From assembly GCA_963691655.1 (NCBI GenBank), contig OY829329.1, positions 23,611,883-23,675,882 of the forward strand: 64,000 nt of DNA, written 5' to 3'. A program made the translations under genes and the position numbers. Below, piece after piece: positions 21,969 to 33,942 of this stretch (its first letter is position 1; the number at the start of each line of letters is the position of its first letter). Under the pieces are notes generated by a model, which did no database searches, was not told the origin of the DNA, and was given only the letters and a program-made list of their open reading frames with translations. The stretch is from Toxonevra muliebris (Eukaryota; Arthropoda; Insecta; Diptera; Pallopteridae).

Positions 21969-23582
21969 ACATCACATGAACATGACTTGCCTGTTAAAAA
22001 GAGGGGAACAAGCAGAAGAGAAGAAGAAGAAAAAAGTTGAGATTACCCCCAATGTACGCATGAGAGCACTTAGGTCACTTATGTATTCACATACATTTGT
22101 ACATATGTATGTGTATATTCTTAAGGAAGATTCAATGAGTAGGTAGCCATACTCAGAACACTCCGCAACCCATCACAGCATAGAAAACAGTAAAAAAAAA
22201 ACCTTACTAAAATGAACCCTAACGACAAGGATTAATAAAAAGTACCTTAGAGCAGCGTCAGTTGTTAAGGACATGTGTGCGTGTATGGTAGTTAAATTGT
22301 AGAAACATCTTTTCTCTTTTTTATACTTTTGTGCATATACCAAAATATGAGAGGGTGTGTTTGTCATCAATGAAAAAATTCAACCAATCAGCATTGAGCA
22401 GCAGCGTTAACGCTCTAGTATAGGGATGAAGTGTTTTTAGCATAATATTGATGTCCTTTTTCCACACATTTTATATTTAGTGAGAGTTTGCCTCTTTTTT
22501 TTTTTGTTTTGTTTTTTGAGAGGGAGAAATTCTTTGAGGTTTACATACAAGTATTTGAATTCTTTGTGTGTGTGTGTGTATGAATGTTGGAGCATTTGTT
22601 TGAGCTTATGAAATAGGATTTTAGCTTTTCCATGGCATATGTTAAATTAAAAAAAAATAAAATGTTCTCATTGAGAATTTATATATTGCATACATACATG
22701 CATGTAGTTATTAGGTTAAAACCTAAAGCTGTCTCAATCAGCCGAACAAGCATTACACACAAACACACACCCAGTCACTACTGCCTCGGAATATGCATGG
22801 CAGGCACTCTGCTGCTGTGTTGCCTTGCCGCACACCGTCTAACATCTATCCACATTTGGTATATTTTGTCGTTTTAACATTTTATGTGGTTACTTTCAGT
22901 TCGTTTAATAATTTAGCATTTACCATAAGTATTATGTTTTTCTATACTCAGTGTAATATACATAAACTTGTATGCAAGAGAGGAGGTGTGAGAGAGTGAT
23001 TGAGAGCGAGGAAGAAAATATTTTACATACATACAAACATAAATGCAATGTTTTTTTGTTGTAAAAAGGTATGAAAATAAGGTATACTGGGTGTAAGCTT
23101 TAGCTCAGGTATATACATATGTTTGTATAGGTAACTAAATATGTGAATTTTGCCTTTTTGTATTAGAACAGTAGAAAAAAATGTGTGTGTGTGTGTTTGC
23201 ACTAGTGAGTACCTTTCATTATTGTTTTTGTTGAGTACTTTTTACACACTTTCCTTTCATACTCTTATTGCAATGTGTACTTATATGTATATATATGTAT
23301 GTGTGTGTGTGAGAGTACTCTAACTTGCATTTTTTGCTCTTCTAGTACGTAGGTATTGTTCTATTTGACATGAACGTGCGAAAGAGCTGTAAATTTTATA
23401 ATGATTGCTGCTACATCTCTATATAAATGTGTATTTCAGAAATTTAATTCTAAAAAAAAAAAAAAAACAATTTAGTTCCGGCTTTCATATTAAAAATTTA
23501 GGGCTGATTCAACAGCAATATCCTTTTAACTTATTGTCTCCCAAAGTAGCTAGCTTGATATTTCTCATATATGGGATTTATT
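21969..23582. other. spacer with TG/ATGT microsatellites, no gene
   Basis: Contains (TG)n runs near 22564-22580, 23183-23198 and 23297-23310, and many ATACATACAT motifs. Short open frames (for example 22632-22877) have no known motif. Confidence 0.5.
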
Positions 23583-23790
23583 ATTATTATTTAAAGGATG
23601 GGACGACCCGATAGTCAGGCACTGCGACCTATAAAATTTATTGTACCAAAGCCCCAAGTTATAAAAGAAAGACAGGAAGAAAGAAAGAAGGATGGATAAG
23701 AAACCATCCCTAGTCGAGAACCGAACTCGGGTCTCCAGAGGCAAGAGTCTGGCACGCTGCCAGTAAACCACAGTGGCGATGGTTGCACCC
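23583..23790 (-). mobile_element. tRNA-derived SINE, copy 1
   Basis: On the minus strand the head has an A-box-like TGGTTTACTGG and a B-box-like GAGTTCGGTTCTC about 45 bases apart, the internal RNA polymerase III promoter of a tRNA. The body ends GGTCGCAGTGCCTGACTATC and GGGTCGTCC, then an A/T tail of AATAATAATAAA type. A second copy with the same body lies at 41998-42175. Confidence 0.65.
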
Positions 23791-23837
23791 ACAGTACACA
23801 TTCTTATAAGTCTCATTCACTTCATATCAATCATATA

Positions 23838-23931
23838 ACAAGATTCCCATAATCGAGCCCGCAACCTCTTGGGTGAAAGTCTAGTGCACTAACTACCCAC
23901 TAGAGTCTCGAGGTCGCCCTAAAACAATGCA
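23838..23931 (-). mobile_element. second tRNA-like SINE head or tRNA pseudogene
   Basis: The minus strand reads GACTCTAGTGGGTAGTTAGT followed by GAGGTTGCGGGCTCGATTAT, an A-box and B-box pair at tRNA spacing. The acceptor stem does not pair convincingly, so it is a tRNA-derived repeat rather than a working tRNA gene. It lies beside SINE copy 1 on the same strand. Confidence 0.5.
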
Positions 23932-24388
23932 TGGATCTCAGGATTTTTTTTAAATATAAAATAAATAATTTCGGAAATGAGTTTTAACGTATTTTATTCT
24001 TCTATTAATGAAGAGTAAGTTCCAGTTTTATTTATAAAAATAAATAAAAAATGGCGGCTCCAGCTCTTATCAAATAAAGCTATACACGTTCTGTTTTGGA
24101 CTGCGATGCGCTTCACAGCCTTGCAGCGAGCATATGTTACAAAAAACGGGTTAAAAATTATTGAACTAAACTAAACAGTTTGTGAAAAACTCCTGGGTAA
24201 CAAAATGGCATCTGTTTGAAAAAACTAAATTTTTTTGCTTCAATAGACGAAAAAGATATTTCTGAATACATTTTGGCCAAAAATCTGATTTTAGGAATGG
24301 CCTGTAGGAAGATTGGTTACGATTGCTCAAGTTAGCGCATACAAAGAGACGGACATTGCTATATCGACTATATACCCATTCCTACAAC

Positions 24389-24685
24389 CAGGACCGTCGA
24401 GAGAAAATTCGGGCCCGGTGGTGATAACCTCTGGCATGAGAAATTCGTTGTATAAAGTTTTTTTCCTATTATACATAACAAAAATTTTTCGAATATGAAG
24501 CCCGGATCCGTCTGCAAAATGTCTTCATGATTGATAGATGATTAACCCGATAAATAATTTTCATGGTTTGTAATTCAATTTTCTGACGCATAAACGCTTG
24601 TTAAAGTTTTTCTGGATTTTAGGATCTGGGTTGAAATCCGGGCCCTCTCAAAAACCCCAGGTCCACCCCCCTCTTGTCGGGCCTG
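24389..24685. mobile_element. hAT MITE, 297 bp
   Basis: The left end is CAGGACCGTCGAGAG and the reverse complement of the right end is CAGGCCCGACAAGAG (12 of 15 match). Both flanks carry the exact 8-bp duplication CCTACAAC (24381-24388 and 24686-24693). It is too short to code for anything. The interior has GGGCCC-type GC-rich sub-ends that stand out from the AT-rich surroundings. Confidence 0.85.
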
Positions 24686-25064
24686 CCTACAACGCCTCTT
24701 TATATGCACTATGAACATCCGTTACTTGATCAAAACCTATATACCTATCACACGGAGTGTTTAGTGTATAAAAATCATTGCTGCAAAGTGTAATAATTTA
24801 AAAAATTTTTTAGATTGTACCAAACCTTTTTTTTTTGGTTCGAGTCACTCGAATTGTGAATGGTTCAGTTTAAAAATGGTTTGGTTCAAAACCGGTTTGC
24901 ATTCCTGGTTCTAAACCCTTTAAGGATGTAAATCATGTAAAAAAAAATATAATTTTTTATCGTCATGAACGTTAATCTCCCCTTGATTGGCTGTATTCAA
25001 TCGAACATTGAAGGGCTGCCTGTCATCCCCCGGTCAAAAATGGACTAAAATTGTGTATTGCAAT

Positions 25065-26335
25065 CAGAGATGCCAACTCATTTTTGCTGTCTCCCCGATA
25101 GCCCTCGAGAAATTCCCCGATTTTCAATCAAATTCCCCGCACCGGTATAATTTTATACTATAACAGCGACACACGCTTAAAATTGATCAAGGTTAATGTT
25201 ATTTTAATGCGCTCCAGAACTGGTAGGTTAATAGTAAGGTACTTTCTGACTCCGGAATCTAAGAATCTATTGGGCTCAAATGAATCCGGTGTACCGAGTT
25301 ACTCGACGTTCATTTTGATAGATAAACACTCAGAGGAAAATGCATGGACTTTCTTTTGACCCAAATAAAAACAAAACATATTTCCTATTGTTCACCTTTT
25401 GAAAAAAAAAGTCAAAACTATTTTTGGCTTTGAAAAAAAAAATGGTCACATTTTGAATTTTTAAGATTTTATTTTTTTATTTTTCGAAAGATTAAATAAA
25501 AAACGTGATAAAAATTTCCAAATTCAATAGGTGATTAGTTACATGGATCAAAAACAGGGGCTGTTTAACCAAAATATATAAATTCTACCGCCCTCTAACT
25601 ACGCGAATTTTGGCGGACAGCCAAAATTAGTTTTTTCAAAAATTGGACTTTTTTCGAAAGTACAATGTTGCAAATTGAGGAAAAAATTGACCAAACTTTT
25701 TTTCTATCATGTCCTGGGGCCATTGCTGATAGAAAAACATATTTAAATTTTAGACCGTACGTGCCAATGGCAAAAACCTTGTTTTGAGAAGAACGGGTTC
25801 AAAGTTTTGGCTATTGGTTTTTAAATACATCGACGAACCCCAACGGACCTTCCTCCCGCTCAATACGACCTAGAGACGCATTTGCATAACGTACAGATCG
25901 GTGACCGATGCAATCGCAGTCCATAATTATTAATCAAGAGGTGCTGGACAAAGGCATAGCATAGCCTTTCAGAACGGCCGAAGCGCTGCGCGACTGTTTT
26001 GGCCTCGCCGCTGTAATCATCTATATCTACGAAAGCACTTCGAGTTTCTCTCTGAAATTTTTACAAAACACATTTTTAAAAAACAATATCTCCAAACCAA
26101 GAAAGTGCAGGGCCCTCTTAAGAAGAGATGAAGATTATAAGACCCAAAATATGAAGTATTGGAAAAGCTAAACGATTTACATTACATAAAATTTGACAAA
26201 AAATATTCTAAAGACTTTATTAACTAAAAGCTGGACGGTTTCAAATTCTTCCCAAAAAACAGCTCATTCCCCGATTCCCCGTACTAAGTAAAACTCCCCA
26301 AAAATCGGGGAATTCCCCGAAAGTTAGCATCGCTG
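25065..26335. mobile_element. non-autonomous hAT element, 1.27 kb
   Basis: The left end is CAGAGATGCCAACT and the reverse complement of the right end is CAGCGATGCTAACT. The exact 8-bp duplication ATTGCAAT lies at 25057-25064 and 26336-26343. Both sub-terminal regions are rich in CCCCGAT/ATTCCCCG blocks. The interior shows no transposase motif. Confidence 0.85.
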
Positions 26336-26606
26336 ATTGCAATAGACACTTTAAACGTTTTTCGTTTGATTTCTTATAGTTTCGCCTTATCTCAAACCTA
26401 AATCCTAAATCTACAACAGGCTTTGTACTTTCACAATATCCACTGTTGTAGTTGCAAGAAGCTGAGCAAGAACGAAACTTTCTCGTCTAAATATATAATT
26501 TTAACTGGAGCAGGGGATCGTTCTGTAGTCCTACCCTTCTAAAAGAAATGGGAAGAAATTCCAACCTAACTATAACTTGAAGAAATTGATACTTATTTCA
26601 AATGAA

Positions 26607-26836
26607 GCTTTTTTTCTTCGTAGTCTTCGCCAGTCGCATTTAATAAGCGCGCGCAGTCGCCTGTTGAAAACAAGTGCAGCCAGGTCCCCCTATATCTGGT
26701 CGTTCCAACGGCGATTAGATCGTTCACTTCTGCGAGTTTCACTACCGTAGCTCGAATAAAATACTTTCCTAGATAAAGCGTAATCTCTTATGTGTTCAAC
26801 ATGATCCAGCCAACGAAGACGCTGAGTTTGAATACG
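26607..26836 (-). mobile_element. LINE C-terminal fragment
   Basis: The minus strand reads IQTQRLRWLDHVEHIRDYAL, SRKVFYSSYGSETRRSERSN, RRWNDQI-stop-GDLAALVF, then CDWRRL. The RLRWLGHV..M....P...L and W..... D.RKWR pattern is the common C-terminal tail of LINE reverse transcriptases. It is a short dead fragment. Confidence 0.65.
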
Positions 26837-27511
26837 TTTAATGGTGTCTGATTTCAACATCTTTTGAATTTTTGGAACGGTTTAGTTCTGCGTGGGGCGA
26901 TGACTTACCTGGGACCACGTTTTCCTGAGAATTTGCTATCGACATTGGTAATGATCTAAGAATTTCACTTGAAGAATTGTTAAATTCGGATATCGTTTGG
27001 TTTCCTCAATGTATTCAAAGCTTGTTTTTCATTGCCTGATTTCAACCTCTTTCACATTCTCGAGTTGTCTTATTCAGCAGGGGGCTTAGGTTCGTACTAA
27101 ACTCCTTTCATATTATTGTGCTTGTTGCTTTTCCCATGTGATGTAAGGATTCCATTCAAAAAATTGCCACTGGGTTATCATTTGGCTCCCTCAATGTATA
27201 TATGTATTACTTAACGTAACTTACGCCACCCGATTTCAATATCTATCAGAATTTTTAAGCGGTTTTAATCAAAAGCTGCTGATTTCATATTATCTATGAC
27301 CATTTAATAATAATGTAGCAACTTTCTTATGGCTAGCACGTATATACATATATGAAAGATCCGGATTTTAAAAAATATCAGTTTGATACCAACGCATATT
27401 CTATTGAAGTTTCACTTTATAAGAATTGAAAATATTTTGTAGAGACATTAAAGCTTAAGGAAAGAATTATGATGATGATTTTTTAAGAAAAACAACTATG
27501 GCTTTTTTAGT

Positions 27512-28984
27512 CGGTGGTGGATATAGGATATGAGTGTAGAGTGTGGTGATTTTTGGACCAGAGTAGAAACTAGACCAGACGAAATCGGAGACCATATTAT
27601 AAACGGGACAAAATACATTCCAAAAGTTAGACCGAAATACATACCAAGTTCAGACCAAAAATTGGAACAAAATCTGACCAAAACTCAAGAAAAAAAAATT
27701 GAGATTAACAATAAACTTTAAGTCAGACTTAAATCCAGACAAAAACCCAATTTTAACCAAAACCCAGACAAAAATTTAGTCCCAAACTCGGACCCAAATT
27801 TAGATCTAAGCTCAGACCACAAATTAAACCAATATTCAGACAAAAACTCGGCTCAAAAGTCTAACCATAATTCAGGCCAAAAATTGGAAAAAATTCTGAC
27901 CAAAACTCAAATCGAAATCAGACCAATGTTCAAAGCAATGATCGGGCTGAAAACCAGATCAACTTCAGACACAAAATTTAGATCCAAACTCATACCAAAA
28001 ATCAAGCCAATATTCAGACAGAAACTCAGCCCAGAAATCTGACTAAAGTTTATATCAAAAATCGGGAGTAATTCTGACCGAAACTCCAACCAAAATCAAA
28101 CGGATATTTAGAGCATAAATCGGATTGAAAATCAGACCAACTTCAGACCAAAACTTAGATTCAAATTCAGACCAAAAATTAGGCCGATATTCAGACAGAA
28201 ACTCAGCACAGAATTTTGACCAAAGTTCAGACCAAAAATTGGAGAAAATTCAGGCCAAAACTCAAACCGAAATCAGAATGATATTCAGAGCAAAATCTGA
28301 TTGAAAACCAGACCAACTTCAAATTAAAATTTATATCTAAACTCAGACCAAAAATTAAGACCATATTCAGATAGAAAGTAAGCCCAGAAATCCGACCAAA
28401 GTTCAGACCAAAAATGGAAAAAAATTCTGACCGAAACCTAAATCAAAATCAGACTGATCTTCAGAGCTATTTAGACCGACCCAAAATTTAGAACAAAACC
28501 CAGACCAAAAATCAGACCTAAGTTTAGACAGAAACTCAACCCAGAAGTCTGAACAAACTAAAACTGAAACTCAAATCAAAATCAGACCGATATTCAGACC
28601 GAAATGAAATTGAAAGTCAGATCAAATACAAACAAAAAACCAGAGTAAAATTCAGACCAAAGTTAAGATCCAAAATCAGACCGATATTTAGACAAAAAAT
28701 CAGCTCGAATATCAGAGCAAAATTAAAAACAAAGCAGATAAAAATCAGAACGACATTTACAACAAAAGTCTAATGAAAATTAAAACCCAAATTTAAACTA
28801 AAAATCAGAACGATATTCAGAGCTAAAACAAGTCAAAAAACAGATCAAATCAGACCAGACAGAAAACATTATCAAGCTCCCCAAAAGTAATACATCCATA
28901 AACTAACCTGAATTTTCAGATTTTTTCACATTCACATTTTTGCGATATATTGTAGCCCCATAGTCCCCTCTGGATCCGCCACTG
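27512..28984. mobile_element. second copy of the minisatellite-bearing hAT-like element (inverted)
   Basis: The right end, read on the minus strand, is CAGTGGCGGATCCAGAGGGG, matching the left end of the element at 18921. The left end CGGTGGTGGATATAGG at 27512 is a plausible decayed partner. The flanking 8-mers (TTTTTAGT and GTTTAATT) agree at only 5 of 8 bases, so insertion is supported by the terminus and internal homology, not by the TSD. There is no transposase. Confidence 0.6.
27540..28880. repeat. degenerate CAGACCAAAA array with ~177-bp higher-order period
   Basis: The array is built of short imperfect units such as CAGACCAAAAATT and TCAGACC. Landmarks show a longer period. The phrase CCAATATTCAGACAGAAACT-like recurs with its ATATTCAG core at 27832, 28010, 28187 and 28363, spacings of 178, 177 and 176. 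The next words (CTCAGCCCAGAAATCTGACC) recur with it. The array decays toward 28700. Confidence 0.8.
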
Positions 28985-31883
28985 GTTTAATTCGTTTAAA
29001 AATATTCGAAGCATTCGTTTTTATTAATTGTTAACCCTTTCAAAGCATTTCAGATACTAACTATTTTTTATATAAAAGATAAGTTTACTTTCGATTCCGT
29101 TGAAAAGTTAAAAGTTCTTGGAAATTTTCTTTTATAATCTTAAATAATAATAAAAGGCGGCACTTTCTTTAACAAATATGATATCCACTCAAGAATCTTT
29201 TAAACTGTAAACTTTGTGTTTTAATCTCAAGAAGGAAGTTTACTTAACCTACAACATCAGCCCAAATGATGATAGCACAATCAAGAAACATAAGAAAAAA
29301 GTATGTCAAAAATTTGTATTGCATACATAAAAGAGTAAACTGTGAAAGGAAATATTTGAATTTTTTTAAAAGGATATACACACTTAACACCCTTATACAA
29401 ACTACAGACATACAAGTAATAAAAAAGCAACAATATGCCAAAAATTAAACCACAAAGTTTCACATGAACATATCTACTGTAAAAGTATTGCATAGAAAGG
29501 ACAAAAAACCCTCAAACTAAATAAAAAAGGATGATAACAAAAGTTAATTTACAGAGAATCAAACTAAATGAGCTGCTTGCTGCAAGTTTCTTTGCATTGA
29601 AGACCTAAAGTATATTAAAAAAAGGAAAAAGAACCGTGTAACCTGATCGGTGACACGCTTTTTATTATACCATGAATGCTGGCTGCAGCATGCATGCGAG
29701 ATGAGATGAGACGAGACCAGCAACATTCGTTTACCAACGTAATTATGGCAAGTGTTTTGCTTAATTTCGTAGAATTCATTAAATGAACGAGAGCGCTACT
29801 CTTTGAGGGAAGTATTTTAATACTGAAGTAAAGAGATTCCATTTTTACTAAAAGGTGTAAGCTGACACAAAGCGATATAATTACCTAGCACAAGCGTACC
29901 ACAAAGATATTGTAAATATGTAAATCTATAAGCTCAAAAACCACACACTCAGCAGTAAATTAGGTGAGCCGAGAATAAATGAATAGAACGGAAACTAGGA
30001 AAATATTATTATAAAAATTAGGATTAGAATGTTTGAGTGATTGACTCAGATTCACGTGAGCGACATGTTAAAGATGCTGAAACTGAAAATCGGGGCTGGG
30101 GATGTTGGGCCACGTGTTGCGTATTTGCAAACTGAAATAAAAAACAAACAGTTTTGAATATCTACTAATTCCTAAAATGACAGTGGAAATTTGCTAACAA
30201 TATAGAAATTTATTGCAATTTGAAACTTTTGTTGTTGGCGTTTTGGTCAATCTCTTTGCTACGGAGGATAGGTATTTATTTTCAGCATACGTTTACTTAA
30301 TCCATTTTATGTGGTGCTTTAACTGTATGTCGATTAAACTTAGTAAACTTTGACAGTCGACTGTACTAGGTATACCTAGAACTGACACTGACGAAAACGA
30401 ATTAAAGAAGAAGTGGTCCAGGATCTATCGCGATGTAGAGGCTTCGTTATGATGATTCAACTTTACCATGCTGACGGTGATAGGAAATAGGGTAGAAATT
30501 TTAGTTGTTGAAACTTTACGGAGCCTTCCTGATACCTGCCCGCCTCAAGAAAACACTAGCACAGCTGACCACCTTTTCCTTTTCCGCCCATGAGTATAGC
30601 CTCGTCAAGAAAGTGGCCGAACGAACCAGTCGAAATGAACAAAAATAAAAGCAAAAAAGAAACTGCGGATCAAGTATCTTCGGTCTCCCTCATAGGAATA
30701 GTTACATTTCGTGGACGCAAAAAGCTGCGGCGAGAGTGATTAATCGAAAATCAGTAATCAGCTTTGTGATTGGATTTTCGTCTAAGAAACGGCATGATGC
30801 ATTAGTTGTAAAATTTTTGAAAATCATTAAATTCTAGTTTGTGAAATGTTTCAATTTCCTTCTAAATATAAAATTATGGACGATTCCGAGTTCGTGCCGC
30901 GTTTGTCTACTGTCAAGGTTTTGAGAAATCATGCTGGCCTGGGAAATCAGAAAAATAATATAACAAAAATTGCATCCAAATGGCAGCAGCTTTGCTAATC
31001 AGAAAAACTCAGCGACGTGTTTCTAACACACTCTGGCAACAGCCTTTTGCTTTTTCCGTCTTAGAAATGAACACAATGTGAGCGGCAAGCCAACAGTTAA
31101 CTCTCTACCTCGTTTCTCAAGGCTGCCAGCGGAGTCATCAAAAGAACCTGGTTCCGCTTTGGCAAGCAGCGGCACAACGTTATATAATCGGGGTCAAATA
31201 CGCCTGCTTCTGCTGAACTAACCCGTCGCCGAACCCGCACTTTCGCGTGTAGCACCACTGAATTCCTTATCTGAAATTTGGGATCCAGTGCTATCGCTTC
31301 AGACCCAGGCATAGCCATACCTTGGCTAGAAAGAATTTACAAAGTCTGCAGACTTCTCTTCAGGCTCATGATGGGAGCAGAGTTGACACTGCCTAAAAAA
31401 CTTTGTAATCAAATTCATCTAAAAAAGTTAACAATTTGAAAAAAAAGTAATAAGACAAGGAATGTTCATATATATAAGGGATGAACGAATTTTTTCGAGA
31501 CATCGGCAACTCTCTGGAAAGATACTATATTTGATGCAACTTAGTCGAAGAGTGTAAGTATGAAAGAAAGTCAACTTGAGTCACCCAATTTTTTAGTAAC
31601 AACTTGCAATATTTTATGGAAGAAAACCTACAAGGACAATGAGTTTTAAAAAAATTTTGTATGGTGCCGCCCTCTAGAATCAATTGTAAAAGCAAACTAA
31701 TGCCATATTCAGATATCTCGTCCCGAAAAACCGTTATCTTGATTTAAAATCCATGAAGATAGCTGAAAAAATATATTTTTCTATACAAAAAAAAAGAAAA
31801 CATAAAGTAACTAAGCTATGATTTCAAACCTTCAATGCGAAAAAATGAAATGGCACCAACTTTACAAAAATGGATTCATTTTC
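28985..31883. other. spacer, no gene recognised
   Basis: Mixed sequence without recognisable coding. The minus-strand open frames at 29615-29842 and 31097-31318 have no motif I know. GC content rises at 30400-31380, which may mark an old element, but no ends were found. Confidence 0.4.
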
Positions 31884-31890
31884 GTTAAAC

Positions 31891-33762
31891 CAAAGAATAT
31901 ACAATACATAGAAGACGCATCTCTCAAAATTTTTCCAAAATATGTTGCTTTCGTTTCGGGTACGGGCGGTCGCAGTAAAGAGGAAGAGCAAAACTACTCA
32001 GTTATTTTGCTTTTACTCTCTCTCATGCACTCTCTTGTTGTTTTTCTCTCACATCGTTATAGAGTGCCGCCAAGTGAGACTGCATATAGTTTCATAGGAA
32101 TGTTTTTTTTTTGCGTTTAATATGTATTCTAAAAAGCATAAAAAGTTTAAATCAATCAGTGTTAAAATTTATTTTAAAAAAAATATATATTTTAGAAAGT
32201 TTTTGAGGGGCACCCCCAGTTATAACTTTCAAAAAATCGTTTTTTTGTTTTGGATTTCAAAAAACAAAATATTTCAAAACAAATTTCTTGATATTAAAGT
32301 TGAAACTTCAACTCATATCGTCCCAACGTTCGATTAGTCGAACAGCAACTTTGAAAATTCGTCAAAAATACATTTACAAAGTTTCCCAAAAGTAATCACT
32401 GTATAATATTTTCATATATACTGACTTTAAAATTGCATTTAAATAATTTAAAAATATTGTTTTTCACCTGACTTTAAGGCCAGATGTCTCTTCATCCTTT
32501 TTTGGATGGTGAGATTGAAAATCAACAAAAAATAGTAAAATTAATTATTTTACATTGAAATGACAAATTCGCCTAGATAAAATAACAAACTTGATGTGAA
32601 AATTACAACTTCACTGGTCCTTATAATATAAGCCTCTGAAAATATATTATATATATTATATTTCCAGAGGCTACAGCTGACCAAACTTTTGTAAAAAAAT
32701 GTATGGAAAAATAGGCAGAATTCAACAAAAATGAATTTTTTTTAAATATATTTCATCCCAGGGAATACTTGTTGTTCATGGTGTAGTGTAGAAATATTTT
32801 TAGTTTTGTTTACACCTGGTCACCTTATTTTCTTGGAGTAAGCCAAAAACTACTATAGTCTCTAAAATTCAGAAAAATTTTTTTTTATTTTTTTGAGTAT
32901 TAAAATTTCTTATTGAAGACGTATGAAAATTGCGTTTTGAAAATTTTTCAAATTGGATCATGGTATCTAGTACCGGAACGATATGGGTTAAACACGTTCT
33001 TCTCAAAATGTGGTTATTGAAGTCGGTTACCACGCTTATTCAACAACTACTAAACCAATTATCTTTAAATTTAATATGCTTTTTCAATACATAATAATCT
33101 GGAGATTAATCGAAGGATTTTTTTGTTATCCAAAACCATTTTTTTTTTACAACTGAAAATCGAACTGTTGACAGTTGGCCATTTTGTTAAATATGTATAT
33201 TTTTCAAATCCTTCGATTAATCACTAGATAATCTTATAATAAAAGTAAATCCATTTCATTTTTGGATTTCAAATGATCTAGATTTGGAAAATATTGATCA
33301 CCGCGAAACATGTTTTCCAGAAAGCCAATTTCTATTCAAATGTTTTCGAAAGAAATTTGTTAAAGTTAAGTTCAATACATGTACTTTTAGATAATAAATA
33401 GTTTTTATAAAAAACTTTAGTTGTTTAACTAGAAAAAATTCTTGAAAAATTCCTATTTTTTCGCGTCAGAACTCGGGATTTGAATTTTATAATCTGTGAC
33501 ATACATAAATACTGCTAAATAATGAAATACCAGCTCATATTGCAAGCACAAAAAAAAAACATGAAAAAACGAAAACACAAAACTTCTCCCTCTCATTAAA
33601 CAAAGACAACAACAAAAAGAAACAAATAATTTCAACTCATTGCTTTTATGAGGACAACTCAATTTTGAGAGTAAATTGGAGGCAGTTATGGCTCCATAAA
33701 ACAAAATTTTTGTACAAATAAATTTGTACGTGATGCTCCTTCTATGTATTATATATTCTTTG
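31891..33762. mobile_element. P-superfamily-like non-autonomous element, copy A (1872 bp)
   Basis: The left end is CAAAGAATATACAATACATA and the reverse complement of the right end is CAAAGAATATATAATACATA. TIR similarity continues for about 30 bp (GAAG.CGCATC / GAAGGAGCATC). It is flanked by the exact 7-bp duplication GTTAAAC (31884-31890 and 33763-33769). A 7-bp TSD with TIRs beginning CAAAG suggests the ProtoP/1360 branch of P elements; that assignment is an inference. No transposase was seen. A 42-bp near-perfect hairpin lies at 32631-32672. Copy B is at 43634-45159. Confidence 0.75.
32631..32672. repeat. hairpin inside P-like copy A
   Basis: AGCCTCTGAAAATATA on one side and the near-complement TATATTTCCAGAGGCT on the other, with an AT core and no real loop. 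Confidence 0.7.
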
Positions 33763-33942
33763 GTTAAACGTAATCGAACACAGAGATGATAGTTTTGGTA
33801 CTACTTACATTTATCATTCGATAGCAAAAGCTAAATCTGGCTACTTGCAGGGTGACACCAAGTATGCATGAACATTAGTGTTACACATTTTTTACGAATG
33901 AAAAAACGAAATAAAGAGAGTAATAAAAAAATTATGGCAATA

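Noticed and set aside
27540..28880. CRISPR-like repeat-spacer appearance of the CAGACC array
   Set aside because: The units are degenerate and of unequal spacing, the genome is eukaryotic, and the array is a minisatellite within a transposon-like element.
31885..33767. TTAA flanks suggesting piggyBac for the CAAAG-ended element
   Set aside because: The homologous copy at 43634-45159 has CTATAAC on both sides and no TTAA. GTTAAAC gives a longer exact duplication, so 7 bp is the better reading.
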